A stretch of 64,000 bases of DNA from Bacteroidales bacterium (GCA_017398125.1 JAFQHE010000070.1:1-64000); one strand, 5' to 3'. Shown: positions 51,714 to 62,071, counted from the stretch's first letter. Notes: generated by a model from the sequence alone, not told the origin. Program-made: numbers and translations.

Positions 51714-52514
51714 ATGATTACCCAAGATTCTATAAACCAGCTTATTGAGCTGAGCGACCAATATAATAGGGAGTGTTATTTTGAAGGGGATCCCATAATT
51801 TTCCCCAAACATTTCGCACTTCTTATGCAGGGTAAGCCGGGTATTCCAGGCCTTGGCTGTCAGGCAGAACGCGGTATTGAAGATGGTACTGACAAATATG
51901 TAGTCTCAATCAAGGATGTTGAGATTGCCGGGGTAATTGCTGCGCACTTGGCCTGGGGAAGAAGGGATATGATTATAAGGGACTGCAAAAGGGCATTTGA
52001 CGAGATGAGATGGCAACCATACAAATATGTGATGGCTGGCACTTACAAGGATGATGATACAAGCCTTCACAGAACTATAAAATGGAGTGAATTTGCCACG
52101 ATTTGTTCAAATCTGAAAGAGTTTTACACCAAAAACAACTCACTTGAAGAGCTTGATGCGGATCAGATGAGGGTAAATATATTTTCACAGAAGAGTAATC
52201 CCAAAGCTGCCAATAAAAAGATTCACATGTTCCGCCGGTGGATGGTGAGAAATGACGGTATTGTAGATTTGGGTATTTGGAAAAGTGTCTCCCCTGCCGA
52301 ACTGATAATTCCTCTTGATGTTCACGTGCACAGAAGTGCTGCCAACCTTGGAATTACCGCTCGTAAAAGTGCAGATCTTGCGACAGCTCTTGAGATTACC
52401 GATTTTTTGAAAAAAATTTTTCCGGAAGATCCGTGCAAAGGTGATTTTGCCCTTTTTGCCTATGCCGCCACAAAGCTTAAAGAAGAGGAACAGCGCAAGA
52501 GAGTGAAAAAGTAA
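51714..52514 (+). CDS. TIGR02757 family protein
   Basis: 266 residues. KDVEIAGVIAAHLAWGRRDMII, EFATICSNLKEFY and SPAELIIPLDVHVHRSAANLGI match the TIGR02757 family, whose helix-hairpin-helix-like region recalls endonuclease III glycosylases, though the catalytic Lys/Asp of EndoIII and the Fe-S Cys cluster are not evident. The function is unknown; a DNA-related role is only suggested. It is 28 bases before the M14 gene. Confidence 0.85.
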   Translation: MITQDSINQLIELSDQYNRECYFEGDPIIFPKHFALLMQGKPGIPGLGCQAERGIEDGTDKYVVSIKDVEIAGVIAAHLAWGRRDMIIRDCKRAFDEMRWQPYKYVMAGTYKDDDTSLHRTIKWSEFATICSNLKEFYTKNNSLEELDADQMRVNIFSQKSNPKAANKKIHMFRRWMVRNDGIVDLGIWKSVSPAELIIPLDVHVHRSAANLGITARKSADLATALEITDFLKKIFPEDPCKGDFALFAYAATKLKEEEQRKRVKK

Positions 52515-52541
52515 AAGAATGAATAAATTTATAGAGAAAAT

Positions 52542-54182
52542 ATGAAAGCAAAGTATTTGATTGGAGCAGTTTGGGCTGCAATGATGAGTACAGCAATATA
52601 CGCACAGAATAATGTTGGTGAACTGTTGCTGTCGGGAAAGAATGAGAATTATCTTGACAATCGTGTAAAGTGTAATGATGAGACTGCCAATTGCAAAGTC
52701 AAATTCTTTACAAACTTTGAATCTGGCTCACTTGACAGTGCAAGCCTCAAGAATATGGCACTTGTAACTGCCCAAATGCAGCCAAGCCATGAGAAGTATT
52801 CATTTGATCTCTTCTCTAAATTTGACCCTGAAAATCCGGCAAATCCACAACTTCAGCCAAGTGCAAGGTGGTACTTCTTCCTCATGACCGGAGTAAAGGA
52901 TAAAGAGATCATACTCAATATGCACAACTCGGATACAAGAAGGCCATTCTATTCATACAATGGTAAAGATTATATGAGGTTCAGCAAAGAGGAGTGTTCC
53001 CAGCCCGGTCAGATAAGAAAAAAATATGACTCCGACAGTGTTTATGTAGCCTACTTTACACCATACCCTGAAAGTTACCTTCATAGCCGTATTGGAGAGT
53101 GGAGCAAGAGAAGTTGCGTTGAAGTCGGTTCAATTGGCAAGAGCGAAAATGGCAGGGTAATGCCGATATTGACTGTTACCAATAGGGAAAAAGATAACAA
53201 AGGAAAGAAAACCGTTTATATACACGGCAGAATACACACCAGCGAAACACCAGGCAGCTGGCACCTTGACCAGATGATTGAGACAATTACCGGTAACAGC
53301 AAATATGCTCAGGATTTGAGGGACAATATTGTATTCTACATACTTCCTTTTACCAATCCCGATGGAGTACAGGAGGGCAGATCACGTTCAAACACCAACG
53401 GCATAAATCTGGAGGTAAACTATGATTCACCCGATTCTGTTACTGCACAAGAGGTCAGAAATATTCTCGGCTTCCTCAAGAAGATTACTGCAGAAAAGCC
53501 GCTTGACCTTGTTCTGAATATGCACTCACAAAGCTTGAATCAGGTAACATACTGGGTACACAGTGCAGAAAGCACCTCTGACGAATATTACAAGAAACTG
53601 TTGCTGTTGAGTAACCTTACAATAAATGACAATCCTTATTTCCGCAAAGATGACCTGAAATTCTCCAAACATGCATCAAGGTATATGGAGGGCTGGTTCT
53701 GGGACAACTTCAACGGAGAGACAGTTGCAATTACCTTTGAAACTCCATATACATTCTACAACAACAAACCAGATGGAGAGTGGGTATCTCTTGAAAACCT
53801 CAGAAGCCAGGCCATGAACAGCGTATATGCCATTGGCGACTATCTGCAGATTCCATCATCGGAACGAATTATTGTAGAGGAGAAGGGTGGAAAGGGCTTT
53901 ACAAAATCAAAAGACCAGAAGCATATCTATTTTGGCAAATCCTACCTTGTAGCCAAAAAGAATGGCGCAATCTTAAAATATAAAATCAAGGATCTGCCTG
54001 CCGGAGAGTACGACCTCTACAAATGGAATGCCGGTGCTGCTGAAAAGGTAAGTCCCGATGGTATAAATGAGTGGATCAAACTCGGCACCCATCACCAGGC
54101 AACAGACGGCAAATTCATATACACCTACTTTGCAACAGGAAAAGGAGATAGAGCTGACAACATCCTGTTCATAAGAAAATAG
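52542..54182 (+). CDS. M14 family zinc carboxypeptidase
   Basis: 546 residues with a signal peptide (MKAKYLIGAVWAAMMSTAIYAQ). The zinc pattern HTSE (His232, Glu235, HxxE) with the third His in LVLNMHSQ and the catalytic Glu in FETPY are the M14 family site. A large N-terminal beta domain and a C-terminal domain surround it, as in several Bacteroidota M14 proteins. It would remove C-terminal residues from peptides or from peptidoglycan stems in the periplasm. Residues 228-235 supply the first ligands by my count. Confidence 0.88.
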   Translation: MKAKYLIGAVWAAMMSTAIYAQNNVGELLLSGKNENYLDNRVKCNDETANCKVKFFTNFESGSLDSASLKNMALVTAQMQPSHEKYSFDLFSKFDPENPANPQLQPSARWYFFLMTGVKDKEIILNMHNSDTRRPFYSYNGKDYMRFSKEECSQPGQIRKKYDSDSVYVAYFTPYPESYLHSRIGEWSKRSCVEVGSIGKSENGRVMPILTVTNREKDNKGKKTVYIHGRIHTSETPGSWHLDQMIETITGNSKYAQDLRDNIVFYILPFTNPDGVQEGRSRSNTNGINLEVNYDSPDSVTAQEVRNILGFLKKITAEKPLDLVLNMHSQSLNQVTYWVHSAESTSDEYYKKLLLLSNLTINDNPYFRKDDLKFSKHASRYMEGWFWDNFNGETVAITFETPYTFYNNKPDGEWVSLENLRSQAMNSVYAIGDYLQIPSSERIIVEEKGGKGFTKSKDQKHIYFGKSYLVAKKNGAILKYKIKDLPAGEYDLYKWNAGAAEKVSPDGINEWIKLGTHHQATDGKFIYTYFATGKGDRADNILFIRK

Positions 54183-54220
54183 GGCATTATAATTTTATAT
54201 CGAAACAATTTAACGTGGAA

Positions 54221-55645
54221 ATGTACAACAGTTACCTCAATCTGTTTGGAGTTACACAGGAGGATCTAAAAAAACTTATTGATATTGCACTTGAGGAGGG
54301 CGGCGACTATGCAGACCTCTATTTTGAGCACTCAATTGCCAACGAACTCGCACTGCGTGACAAGCAGGTAAATGCAGTGGGCTCACATATAGATTATGGA
54401 GTTGGCATAAGGGTAATAAGCGGCGACCAGACAGGCTACGCCTACTCAGAGATTACCACTATGTCCAAAATGGTTGAAGCGGCAAGGACTGCTGCCAAAA
54501 TTGCTACCGGAAGCAAAAGCAGATATACCGCTCCGGAAAATGTGACACTGCTTGGAGGAAACAACTTCTACCCTATTGCAAAGGGTTGGGATGAAACGTT
54601 TGTTACCGATAAGATCCCATATCTTTACAAGTTGAATGATATAGCATTCGGACTTGACAGCAGAGTTGTAAAGGTAAGTGCCAGAATATCCGATTCTCTT
54701 ACTAAAATTTTATTTTTCAACTCTTTGGGAGAAACATTTGCAGATATGCGGCCTATGGTGTCAATAATCTGCAGTTGCGTTATGGAAGAGAACGGCAAAC
54801 TCGAAAACGGCAGTGCTTCACGCAGCTTCAGAATGGGATTTGAGCTGCTGAATGATACAATTGTTGAAGAGGTTGCAAAAGAGGCTATCGCAAAAACTTC
54901 ATTCCTTTTTGGTGCAAAACAGCCAAAAGGTGGTGTAATGCCTGTGGTAATGGGAAGCGGAAGTTCCGGAATACTTCTTCATGAGGCTGTCGGACATGCA
55001 TTTGAAGCAGACTTCAACAGAAAACAGACATCCATATTCTGTGACAAAATGGGCAAACAAGTGTGTGACAAAAGCATAAACATTATTGATGATGGCACCA
55101 TTACAGCCAATAGAGGTTCGGTAAACTATGATGATGAGGGAGTGCCTGGACAGAAGACCTATCTTGTAAAGGATGGAGTGCTCAACTCCTATCTTCATGA
55201 CCGTATCAGTGCCAAATACTACAATACAGCCCCTACAGGAAACGGCCGAAGGGAGTCTTTCAGATACATTCCTATTCCAAGAATGAGGGCAACATATATG
55301 GATAGCGGCACAGCTTCAGAAGAAGATATAATTGCTTCAGTAAAGTATGGCATTTATGCCGACAATTTCACAAACGGACAGGTTCAGATTGGAGCCGGAG
55401 ACTTCACATTCTTTGTAAAGAGTGGCTATCTGATTGAAAACGGAAAGTTTACACAACCAATCAAAGACATCAATATAATTGGAAACGGGCCAGAAGCTCT
55501 TAGAGAGATTACAGCAGTTGCAAACAACAATATAATTGACAACGGTACATGGACATGCGGCAAAGAGCAATATTGCGCTGTATCTTGCGGAATGCCAAGC
55601 GTACTTGTAAACAAACTTACAGTTGGAGGATGCACAAATGAATAG
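54221..55645 (+). CDS. tldD: TldD-family metalloprotease
   Basis: 474 residues from the ATG at 54221 (GTG at 54215 precedes). The N-terminal VGIRVISGDQTGYAYSE and the zinc motif HEAVGHAFEAD (HExxxH) identify TldD, the catalytic half of the TldD/TldE peptidase that matures or degrades modified peptides. Domain order matches E. coli TldD (about 480). The last bases overlap the partner gene by eight. Confidence 0.93.
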   Translation: MYNSYLNLFGVTQEDLKKLIDIALEEGGDYADLYFEHSIANELALRDKQVNAVGSHIDYGVGIRVISGDQTGYAYSEITTMSKMVEAARTAAKIATGSKSRYTAPENVTLLGGNNFYPIAKGWDETFVTDKIPYLYKLNDIAFGLDSRVVKVSARISDSLTKILFFNSLGETFADMRPMVSIICSCVMEENGKLENGSASRSFRMGFELLNDTIVEEVAKEAIAKTSFLFGAKQPKGGVMPVVMGSGSSGILLHEAVGHAFEADFNRKQTSIFCDKMGKQVCDKSINIIDDGTITANRGSVNYDDEGVPGQKTYLVKDGVLNSYLHDRISAKYYNTAPTGNGRRESFRYIPIPRMRATYMDSGTASEEDIIASVKYGIYADNFTNGQVQIGAGDFTFFVKSGYLIENGKFTQPIKDINIIGNGPEALREITAVANNNIIDNGTWTCGKEQYCAVSCGMPSVLVNKLTVGGCTNE

Positions 55646-56990
55646 ATATATTGAGAACAGGGAAGAGATAGAGACTGCAAGGCATGCTCTAAAAACGGCA
55701 TTGGCAAACGGAGCCGGAGCAGCACGCATATCATTGAATATGGGGATCCAGAATGCATTTGCCGTACTTGACGGAAAACTTGACAAGCTCCACATGGCCA
55801 ATGACCGCTCTCTATACATCCAGCTCTACGCCAAAGGAAGATATGGTGCATTCTCTACCAACAGAATTGAAAAGGGTGAGCTGGAACACTTTATAAAGGA
55901 GGCAATTGCAGCAACTACCCTATTGGCAGAGGACAAATGCCGTACACTCCCAGACAGTTCGTTATACTACAAAGGAGCAGGCAAAGACCTTGGCCAGTTT
56001 GACCCTACATTTCTTGAACTTGATTCAAAGAAAAAGAAGGAGATTGCATTCAGCGTCTACGAGGAGACTGAAGGTAAAAGCAAAAAGCTCATATCTGCAA
56101 ACAGTGAATACGGAGATTACCTTGATTATCAATATATGATTGATTCACAAGGATTTGAAGGAGAATCAATCCTTAGCGGATTTACAGTAAGCGCTGAGTG
56201 TTCTGTAAAAGGCAGAGGTGATGCCCGTCCCGACGGATGGTGGTATGAAAACTCTCTTGAGTTCAAAAGGCTGGAGATTGGAGGTTGCGGAAACAAGGCA
56301 CTTGACAGGGCTCTTGCCAAACTCAACCCCAAAAAGATGAAAAGCGGCAAGTACAGGATGATAGTAGAAAATATCTGCTCCAGCAGAGTTGTATCGCCTA
56401 TAATCACAGCCCTGGGTGGCGAAAATATACAACAGAAAAACTCATTCCTGCTTGACAAGCTTGGAGAAAGGGTCTTCTCTGAAAAGATGAATCTTATTGA
56501 TACGCCGCACGAATATGGCATGAGCGGTTCGAGGTATTTTGATGGGGAGGGAATCGCCACCAAAAACATGTCGGTCATTGAAAACGGAAAAATAAACACA
56601 TACTTCATAAACAGTTACTACGCCAACAAAATGGGTGTAGCCGCAACAATTGAAGGGCCGTCGGTACCCAAATTTTCGGCAGCAGCCTACAAAGATGAGT
56701 ACAAGAACTTGTCGCTCAATGAAATGATCAGGATTATTGACACAGGAATACTTGTAACAGGCTTCAACGGTGGAAACTGCAACACAACTACCGGAGACTT
56801 CTCCTACGGAGTGGAGGGTTTCTTCATAAAAGATGGTGTAATATTGCACCCTATAAGGGAGATGAACATAACAGGTAACATTATCCAGCTCTGGAATAAC
56901 CTGATTTTTACCGGCAATGATGCCAGAAGTGCAACAAGATGGCAGATACCGTCGCTTGCATTTGAAGATGTTGATTTTACTGGATTATAA
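55638..56990 (+). CDS. pmbA: TldE/PmbA-family protein
   Basis: 450 residues from the ATG at 55638, which overlaps the tldD stop. It has the TldE fold but no HExxxH; the region reads ENICSSRVVSPIITALGGEN. The C-terminal STGDFSYGVEGFFIKDG-type segment (NTTTGDFSYGVEGFF) is family-conserved. It pairs with TldD to form the heterodimeric protease, with the second subunit shaping the substrate channel. Confidence 0.92.
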   Translation: MNRYIENREEIETARHALKTALANGAGAARISLNMGIQNAFAVLDGKLDKLHMANDRSLYIQLYAKGRYGAFSTNRIEKGELEHFIKEAIAATTLLAEDKCRTLPDSSLYYKGAGKDLGQFDPTFLELDSKKKKEIAFSVYEETEGKSKKLISANSEYGDYLDYQYMIDSQGFEGESILSGFTVSAECSVKGRGDARPDGWWYENSLEFKRLEIGGCGNKALDRALAKLNPKKMKSGKYRMIVENICSSRVVSPIITALGGENIQQKNSFLLDKLGERVFSEKMNLIDTPHEYGMSGSRYFDGEGIATKNMSVIENGKINTYFINSYYANKMGVAATIEGPSVPKFSAAAYKDEYKNLSLNEMIRIIDTGILVTGFNGGNCNTTTGDFSYGVEGFFIKDGVILHPIREMNITGNIIQLWNNLIFTGNDARSATRWQIPSLAFEDVDFTGL

Positions 56991-57000
56991 TATTATTGAA

Positions 57001-58482
57001 ATGAATAAGGAACAAACTACAAAAGAACCTACACTTCTTCTTGCACTGCTGCCTGTTGTGCTGTTGATAATAATGATGGCTGTAGGAGTATATCTGTTTA
57101 AGGATAATCTCACTTCAGGCCCATCTCAAGTGGCACTTGTAACAGCCGCAATAATAGGAGCCTTGATTGCTATCTTCTATTTAAAAATTCCGTGGGAGAA
57201 GATTGAAGAGGGTATACTCAAGAATCTCTCCAATACAGGAGGGGCAATTTTCATTCTTCTAATGATTGGAGCCCTTACAGCATCATGGATACAATCTGGA
57301 GTAGTACCGACTCTAATATACTATGGACTGAAAATCATAAACCCTTCAATCTTTCTGCTCATTGTATTTCTCTTTACGGGTGTTATCTCTTTGATGGCCG
57401 GCAGTTCATGGACTACAATCGGAACAATTGGAGTTGCAATGATTAGCACCGGTGAAATTCTCGGATTCCATACAGGATGGCTTGCGGGAGCAATTATTTC
57501 AGGTGCTTACCTCGGTGACAAACTCTCTCCTCTCTCTGATACCACAAACCTGGCAGCAAGTATCTCAGGAGTGGATTTGTACAAACATATCAGGTATATG
57601 GCAATAACAAATATCCCTGCATTCATACTGGTTGGAGTAATATTTGGTGTTGCAGGATTCTTCATCCCGACCAATGCTCTTCTTGACGTGGAGCAGCAGT
57701 GCGCAGAAATTGCAAGCACCTACAACATCTCCCTATGGCTGCTTCTGATTCCATGCTTTACAATATTTTTGATCTTCAAGAAATTGTCGCCATTTATCAC
57801 ACTATTTCTTTCGGCAGTTGTTGCAACGGCAGTTGCAATGTTCGCACAACCCGATATTATAAACCAGATCTCTCCATACGCCGAGGGTGACCCTATGAGA
57901 TATATCTATGTTCCAATGAAAATGCTCTCTTCTCATGTAGATATTGAGACAGGAAATGAAATTCTCAACGGCTTGGCCTCTACAAATGGAATGGGTGGCA
58001 TGATGACTACAATCTGGCTCATTCTCTGCGTTGTGGCTTTTGGTGGTGTAATGGAGGCTGCCGGTTATATCAATGCTGTCACCAAGAAGATCGCAGGTGC
58101 AATGTCAAAAGCTTCAAGCCTTGTATCTTCAACAATTGGAACGTGTATCTTCTGCAACCTTGTTATCTCAGACCAGTACATGTCAATATTGATACCCGGC
58201 AAGATGTTTTCACAAGTATATAGAGATAATGGATATGAGGCACGTCTTTTGAGCCGTTCACTTGAAGATTCAGCAACTGTAACTTCTGTTCTCATTCCAT
58301 GGAACACATGCGGAGTGGTACAGTCAAGCGTACTTGGAGTTCCTACACTCACATATCTGCCATACTGCTTCTTCAACTACCTCTCGCCTCTCATTTCAAT
58401 TCTATTTGCTGTTGTAGGGTATAAAATATACCAATTTGGCAAACCTGTAATGCAGAAGGTCAGAAAGAGCAAAGAAAAATAG
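57001..58482 (+). CDS. nhaC: NhaC-type Na+/H+ antiporter
   Basis: The ATG at 57001 gives 493 residues. About 11-13 hydrophobic segments, with the NhaC-type GDKLSPLSDTTNLAAS core and ending YLSPLISILFAVVGYKIY, identify the ion antiporter family. It would exchange Na+ and H+ across the inner membrane. It ends the five-gene run and lies 10 bases after pmbA. Linked to the sodium-energy genes above, it could balance the Na+ gradient. Substrate details (Na+, Li+, or malate as in some relatives) are not fixed by sequence. Confidence 0.88.
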   Translation: MNKEQTTKEPTLLLALLPVVLLIIMMAVGVYLFKDNLTSGPSQVALVTAAIIGALIAIFYLKIPWEKIEEGILKNLSNTGGAIFILLMIGALTASWIQSGVVPTLIYYGLKIINPSIFLLIVFLFTGVISLMAGSSWTTIGTIGVAMISTGEILGFHTGWLAGAIISGAYLGDKLSPLSDTTNLAASISGVDLYKHIRYMAITNIPAFILVGVIFGVAGFFIPTNALLDVEQQCAEIASTYNISLWLLLIPCFTIFLIFKKLSPFITLFLSAVVATAVAMFAQPDIINQISPYAEGDPMRYIYVPMKMLSSHVDIETGNEILNGLASTNGMGGMMTTIWLILCVVAFGGVMEAAGYINAVTKKIAGAMSKASSLVSSTIGTCIFCNLVISDQYMSILIPGKMFSQVYRDNGYEARLLSRSLEDSATVTSVLIPWNTCGVVQSSVLGVPTLTYLPYCFFNYLSPLISILFAVVGYKIYQFGKPVMQKVRKSKEK

Positions 58483-58598
58483 TCTGAAGATATTTGGTAT
58501 AATCAAAAAATAGAGTCACATTTGCAGACCGAATGGCATGGTCGGAAAATAGACCGTCAAAAAATTGAAAATTATAATAATATAAAGGATAAAAAATT

Positions 58599-59150
58599 AT
58601 GACTATTGATTTGAATAAAGTTGTATCGCTTTCATACACTCTTGAGGTTGACGGCGATATCATTGAGACTGTAAAAGCTGAGAAGCCAATGATGTTCATC
58701 TTTGGAACAGGTTACCTTCTTCCTAAATTTGAGGAGAACATCAAAAGCAAAAAGGTTGGAGATACTTTTGACTTTACACTTGACGCTCCAGATGCATACG
58801 GCAATGTTAACGAGGATGCCATTGTAGAGCTGCCTAAATCTGTATTTGAGATTGACGGTAAAATTCAGGAGAATGTCCTTTTTGTTGGTAATGTACTTCC
58901 AATGATGGATTCAGAGGGTAACCGCCTTCAAGGTGCTATTGATGAGGTAAAGGAGAATACAATTGTAATGAACTTCAACCACCCTCTTGCCGGTGCATCA
59001 CTTCACTTCTCAGGTAAGGTTGAAGAGATCAGAGAGGCTACTGAAACAGAGCTTACAAATGGCCTATTCAATGAGAAGGTAAGTTCATGCGGCGGCGGAT
59101 GCTCATCAGCAGGTGACTGCTCTTCATGCGGTTGCGGTGGCTGCCATTAA
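58599..59150 (+). CDS. slyD: FKBP-type peptidyl-prolyl isomerase SlyD
   Basis: 183 residues. The split FKBP domain with the inserted flap (the IF domain) is visible: VVSLSYTLEVDG, FIFGTGYLLPKFEENI and LDAPDAYGNV, then MNFNHPLAGASLHFSGKV. It isomerises prolyl bonds and chaperones proteins. The C-terminus is Cys-rich (six Cys and a terminal His in the last 22 residues), replacing the His-rich tail of E. coli SlyD that binds nickel. It would bind metal ions, but which ones is unknown. Confidence 0.92.
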   Translation: MTIDLNKVVSLSYTLEVDGDIIETVKAEKPMMFIFGTGYLLPKFEENIKSKKVGDTFDFTLDAPDAYGNVNEDAIVELPKSVFEIDGKIQENVLFVGNVLPMMDSEGNRLQGAIDEVKENTIVMNFNHPLAGASLHFSGKVEEIREATETELTNGLFNEKVSSCGGGCSSAGDCSSCGCGGCH

Positions 59151-59221
59151 TAAATCAAAAGCCTGACTTGACAAATTGCCGTTTCACCGGCAAAATCACA
59201 AAATAGGGTAATTTATCCCCC

Positions 59222-59275
59222 AAAAAAGCGTATGGCTGAAAAAGTGGAATACTTGTCAGTCACACGCTTGTTTTG
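59222..59275. terminator. Bidirectional terminator between slyD and the FAD dehydrogenase
   Basis: A 14-position stem (59226-59239 with 59256-59269) with one G-T and one mismatch, flanked by an A-run on the left and a T-run on the right, suits both converging genes. A smaller hairpin TTGCCG/CGGCAA lies at 59176-59193. Confidence 0.75.
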
Positions 59276-59323
59276 TAAATATATTGGGCTAGTTTGCCAA
59301 ATAAACACCTGTTAAAAGCAGAT

Positions 59324-60943
59324 TTACACACTTGCTGCAATCTTCTCTGCCACATTTATACCATCAAGGGCAGAAGAGACAATTCCACCGGAGTAACCGG
59401 CACCCTCTCCACAAGGATAGATACCTTTGAGGGAGAGATGCTGCATGGTATCAGCATCGCGTGGAATACGTACAGGAGAAGAGGTCCTGGATTCGACGCC
59501 CAATAAAAGTGCATCTGAAGTATAGTAGCCATGCATCTTCTTGTTGAACTCAAGAAAAGCTTTTCTCAATCTGTCGGCTACAAAAGGGGGCAAAAGTTCA
59601 TGCAAAGGTGCAGAAACAGTTCCTGGCACATAGGAGCTCTTTGGCAAATCGGCAGAGAGTTTTCCCTTTACAAAGTCGTTCATTCTCTGCGCAGGTGCCT
59701 TGATTGAACCGGTATGCTCAAACATCTTGCGCTCCACATCCTGCTGGAAACGCAACAGCTGCAACGGACCGTGCTGAGCATACTCTGGCACATCTTCGGT
59801 ATTTACAGAAACAACAATACCTGCATTTGCCCACTTTGAGTTACGCATTGAATTGCTCATTCCATTAAGCACACCTTCTCCAGGTCCGGTTGCCGACGGA
59901 ACCAGAATTCCTCCCGGGCACATGCAGAAAGAGAACACTCCTCTTCCATCTACCTGACAGACAAGCGAGTACTCCGCTGCTGGAAGCGACGGATGGTATT
60001 TACCCCTGTACTGAATATTATTTATCAGTTGTTGTGGATGTTCAGCTCTCACGCCCAAAGCAAATCCCTTGGCCTCAATCTCCCACCCCTTCTTATTGAA
60101 CAGTTCGTAAATATCCCTTGCAGAGTGGCCTGTCGCCAATATTACATTGGGTGCATCAAAAGAGATCATTTCTTTTGAAGAACCTGCCCCCGCATCGCCA
60201 CGGGAATCTGACGTTTCAGACTCAGCGGACGCAATCCTCTCACAGATAACACTCCAGTTTTCCTTCTCACCCCTGACAAAATCGACAGCCCTTGTATTGA
60301 AATGGACCTCTCCCCCCTGCTCGATTATACAATTGCGCATAGCCTCAATTATACGGGGCAATTTATCGCTGCCGATATGGGCGTGGGACTCTATTAGAAT
60401 TGAACTGTCGGCACCAAACTGTACAAACTGATGCAACACCTTTCTTATATCACCCCTCTTGTTTGAACGGGTGTAGAGTTTACCATCGGAAAATGTACCG
60501 GCGCCACCCTCTCCGAAACAGTAGTTTGAATTTGGATCCACCACACCCTCCTTTGAGAGTTTGGCCATATCAAACTTTCGGGCATGAACATCCTTTCCGC
60601 GCTCAACAATAACAGGCTTGAAACCGTTCTGCAGCAATGAAAGTGCAGCAAAGAGTCCGGCTGGGCCGGCACCCACTATAACCACATGCTTCTCTTGCGG
60701 AGCATCAGAAACATTCTGATATGGTGCAAGTTCATATTTTTGTACCTGCTCCTCCCCTTTTGATGCAACTTGAACCCTATACCTGTATTGCACAGAAGAG
60801 CCGCGCGCATCAAGTGAACGCTTTACAATCTGATGACTTGTAACCTGTTTTAAGGTAAGCCCTGCTTTTCTCGCTGCCGCAGATACAAGCTCCTCCTCGC
60901 GCGGTGGCTTTACGGCGTTAAATACAACCTCAACTTCTCTCAT
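59324..60943 (-). CDS. FAD-dependent dehydrogenase
   Basis: 539 residues from the ATG at 60943; a TTG-start extension to 61009 is unlikely. The N-terminal region MREVEVVFNAVKPPREEELV is followed by VVIVGAGPAGLFAALSLLQNG, the FAD-binding GxGxxG. The C-terminal CGEGAGYSGGIVSSALDG is the second flavin-contact motif of the HI0933/YtfP-like dehydrogenases. Its substrate is unknown. It follows tsaD after 75 bases on the same strand, so co-transcription is possible. Confidence 0.88.
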   Translation of the reverse strand: MREVEVVFNAVKPPREEELVSAAARKAGLTLKQVTSHQIVKRSLDARGSSVQYRYRVQVASKGEEQVQKYELAPYQNVSDAPQEKHVVIVGAGPAGLFAALSLLQNGFKPVIVERGKDVHARKFDMAKLSKEGVVDPNSNYCFGEGGAGTFSDGKLYTRSNKRGDIRKVLHQFVQFGADSSILIESHAHIGSDKLPRIIEAMRNCIIEQGGEVHFNTRAVDFVRGEKENWSVICERIASAESETSDSRGDAGAGSSKEMISFDAPNVILATGHSARDIYELFNKKGWEIEAKGFALGVRAEHPQQLINNIQYRGKYHPSLPAAEYSLVCQVDGRGVFSFCMCPGGILVPSATGPGEGVLNGMSNSMRNSKWANAGIVVSVNTEDVPEYAQHGPLQLLRFQQDVERKMFEHTGSIKAPAQRMNDFVKGKLSADLPKSSYVPGTVSAPLHELLPPFVADRLRKAFLEFNKKMHGYYTSDALLLGVESRTSSPVRIPRDADTMQHLSLKGIYPCGEGAGYSGGIVSSALDGINVAEKIAASV

Positions 60944-61018
60944 CTGATTAGTGGATATAATATATCTTTCTCTTTTATAAATATAATGACGGCCTGCGTA
61001 TTGATGCAAATGGTGCCA

Positions 61019-62044
61019 CTACTTCATGTCGGCTGCCCTTGATATTGGAGGCAGATCAATGTCACATGTCATTCCAAGGCGGAATTTGCACAATCCGCTC
61101 ATTGCAATCATTGCAGCATTATCGGTAGTGAACTTGAATTCCGGAATAAATGTATTCCATCCTCGCTTTTTGCCCTCAAACTCAATTCTGTTGCGCAATC
61201 CCGAATTGGCCGACACACCTCCGCCAAGGGTTATTGTCTTTATACCGGTCTCTTTAACCGCTTTAATGAGTTTGTCAAGAAGAATATCAATCAGATGCTT
61301 CTGGAATGATGCACATATATCAGCTTTGTTATCTTCTATAAAATTCTCATTCTCCTTAAGCTGATCTCTCAGAAAGTATAGCAATGAAGTCTTAATTCCA
61401 CTAAAACTGTAATCGAGTCCTGCTATATGCGGTTTGGAAAATTTGAAACGGTTCTCATCGCCCTCCTTTGCAAGTTTGTCTACAATCGGACCACCCGGGT
61501 AACCGAGCCCCATCATCTTTGCACACTTGTCAAACGCCTCACCCACCGCATCATCTATTGTATGGCCAATTACCTCAAAATTAAGATAATCTGTAACCTT
61601 TACAATCTGGGTATGGCCACCCGAAACCAAAAGTGCCAAAAAAGGGAATTCCGGAGAACGATTCTCCTTGCCGGTTTGTTTAATAAAATGTGATAAAATA
61701 TGTCCCTGAAGATGGTTAACCTCCACAAGAGGCTTATTGATTGCAAGGGAGAGTCCCTTTGCAAACGATGTTCCTACAAGAAGAGACCCAAGAAGTCCGG
61801 GACCTCTCGTAAAAGCTATGGCATCAATATCCTCCAATTTTACACCGGCCTGTTTTATTGCCTGGTCAACAACCGGAAGAATATTTATCTGGTGTGCCCT
61901 GGAAGCAAGTTCAGGTATTACTCCGCCATAATTGCGGTGAACATCCTGGCTGGCCATAACATTTGAGAGGAGTAACTCATCCTTTAAAACTGCTGCAGAT
62001 GTATCATCACATGAAGATTCTATGCCTAAAATCAAATAACTCAT
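61019..62044 (-). CDS. tsaD: tRNA N6-adenosine threonylcarbamoyltransferase
   Basis: 341 residues. GIESSCDDTSAAVL at the N-terminus, the metal-binding NHLQGH (His pair), FLALLVSGGHTQ and GGGVSANSGLR with the C-terminal TDNAAMIAMSG match TsaD/Kae1. It attaches threonylcarbamoyl to A37 of ANN-decoding tRNAs with TsaB, TsaE and TsaC, none of which is in the window. The divergent gene beyond it is the TamB-like ORF. Confidence 0.96.
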   Translation of the reverse strand: MSYLILGIESSCDDTSAAVLKDELLLSNVMASQDVHRNYGGVIPELASRAHQINILPVVDQAIKQAGVKLEDIDAIAFTRGPGLLGSLLVGTSFAKGLSLAINKPLVEVNHLQGHILSHFIKQTGKENRSPEFPFLALLVSGGHTQIVKVTDYLNFEVIGHTIDDAVGEAFDKCAKMMGLGYPGGPIVDKLAKEGDENRFKFSKPHIAGLDYSFSGIKTSLLYFLRDQLKENENFIEDNKADICASFQKHLIDILLDKLIKAVKETGIKTITLGGGVSANSGLRNRIEFEGKKRGWNTFIPEFKFTTDNAAMIAMSGLCKFRLGMTCDIDLPPISRAADMK

Positions 62045-62063
62045 ACAGATGTTAAAATTTTTA

Positions 62064-62071
62064 CAAAGCTA
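62064..62071 (-). promoter_or_regulatory. -7 box of tsaD
   Basis: Minus-strand TAGCTTTG fits TAnnTTTG, 20 bases before the tsaD start, in the 59-base gap to the TamB-like gene. Confidence 0.45.

Noticed and set aside
55337..56849. Several minus-strand frames inside tldD and pmbA
   Set aside because: All lie opposite conserved coding sequence and show no protein-like pattern.
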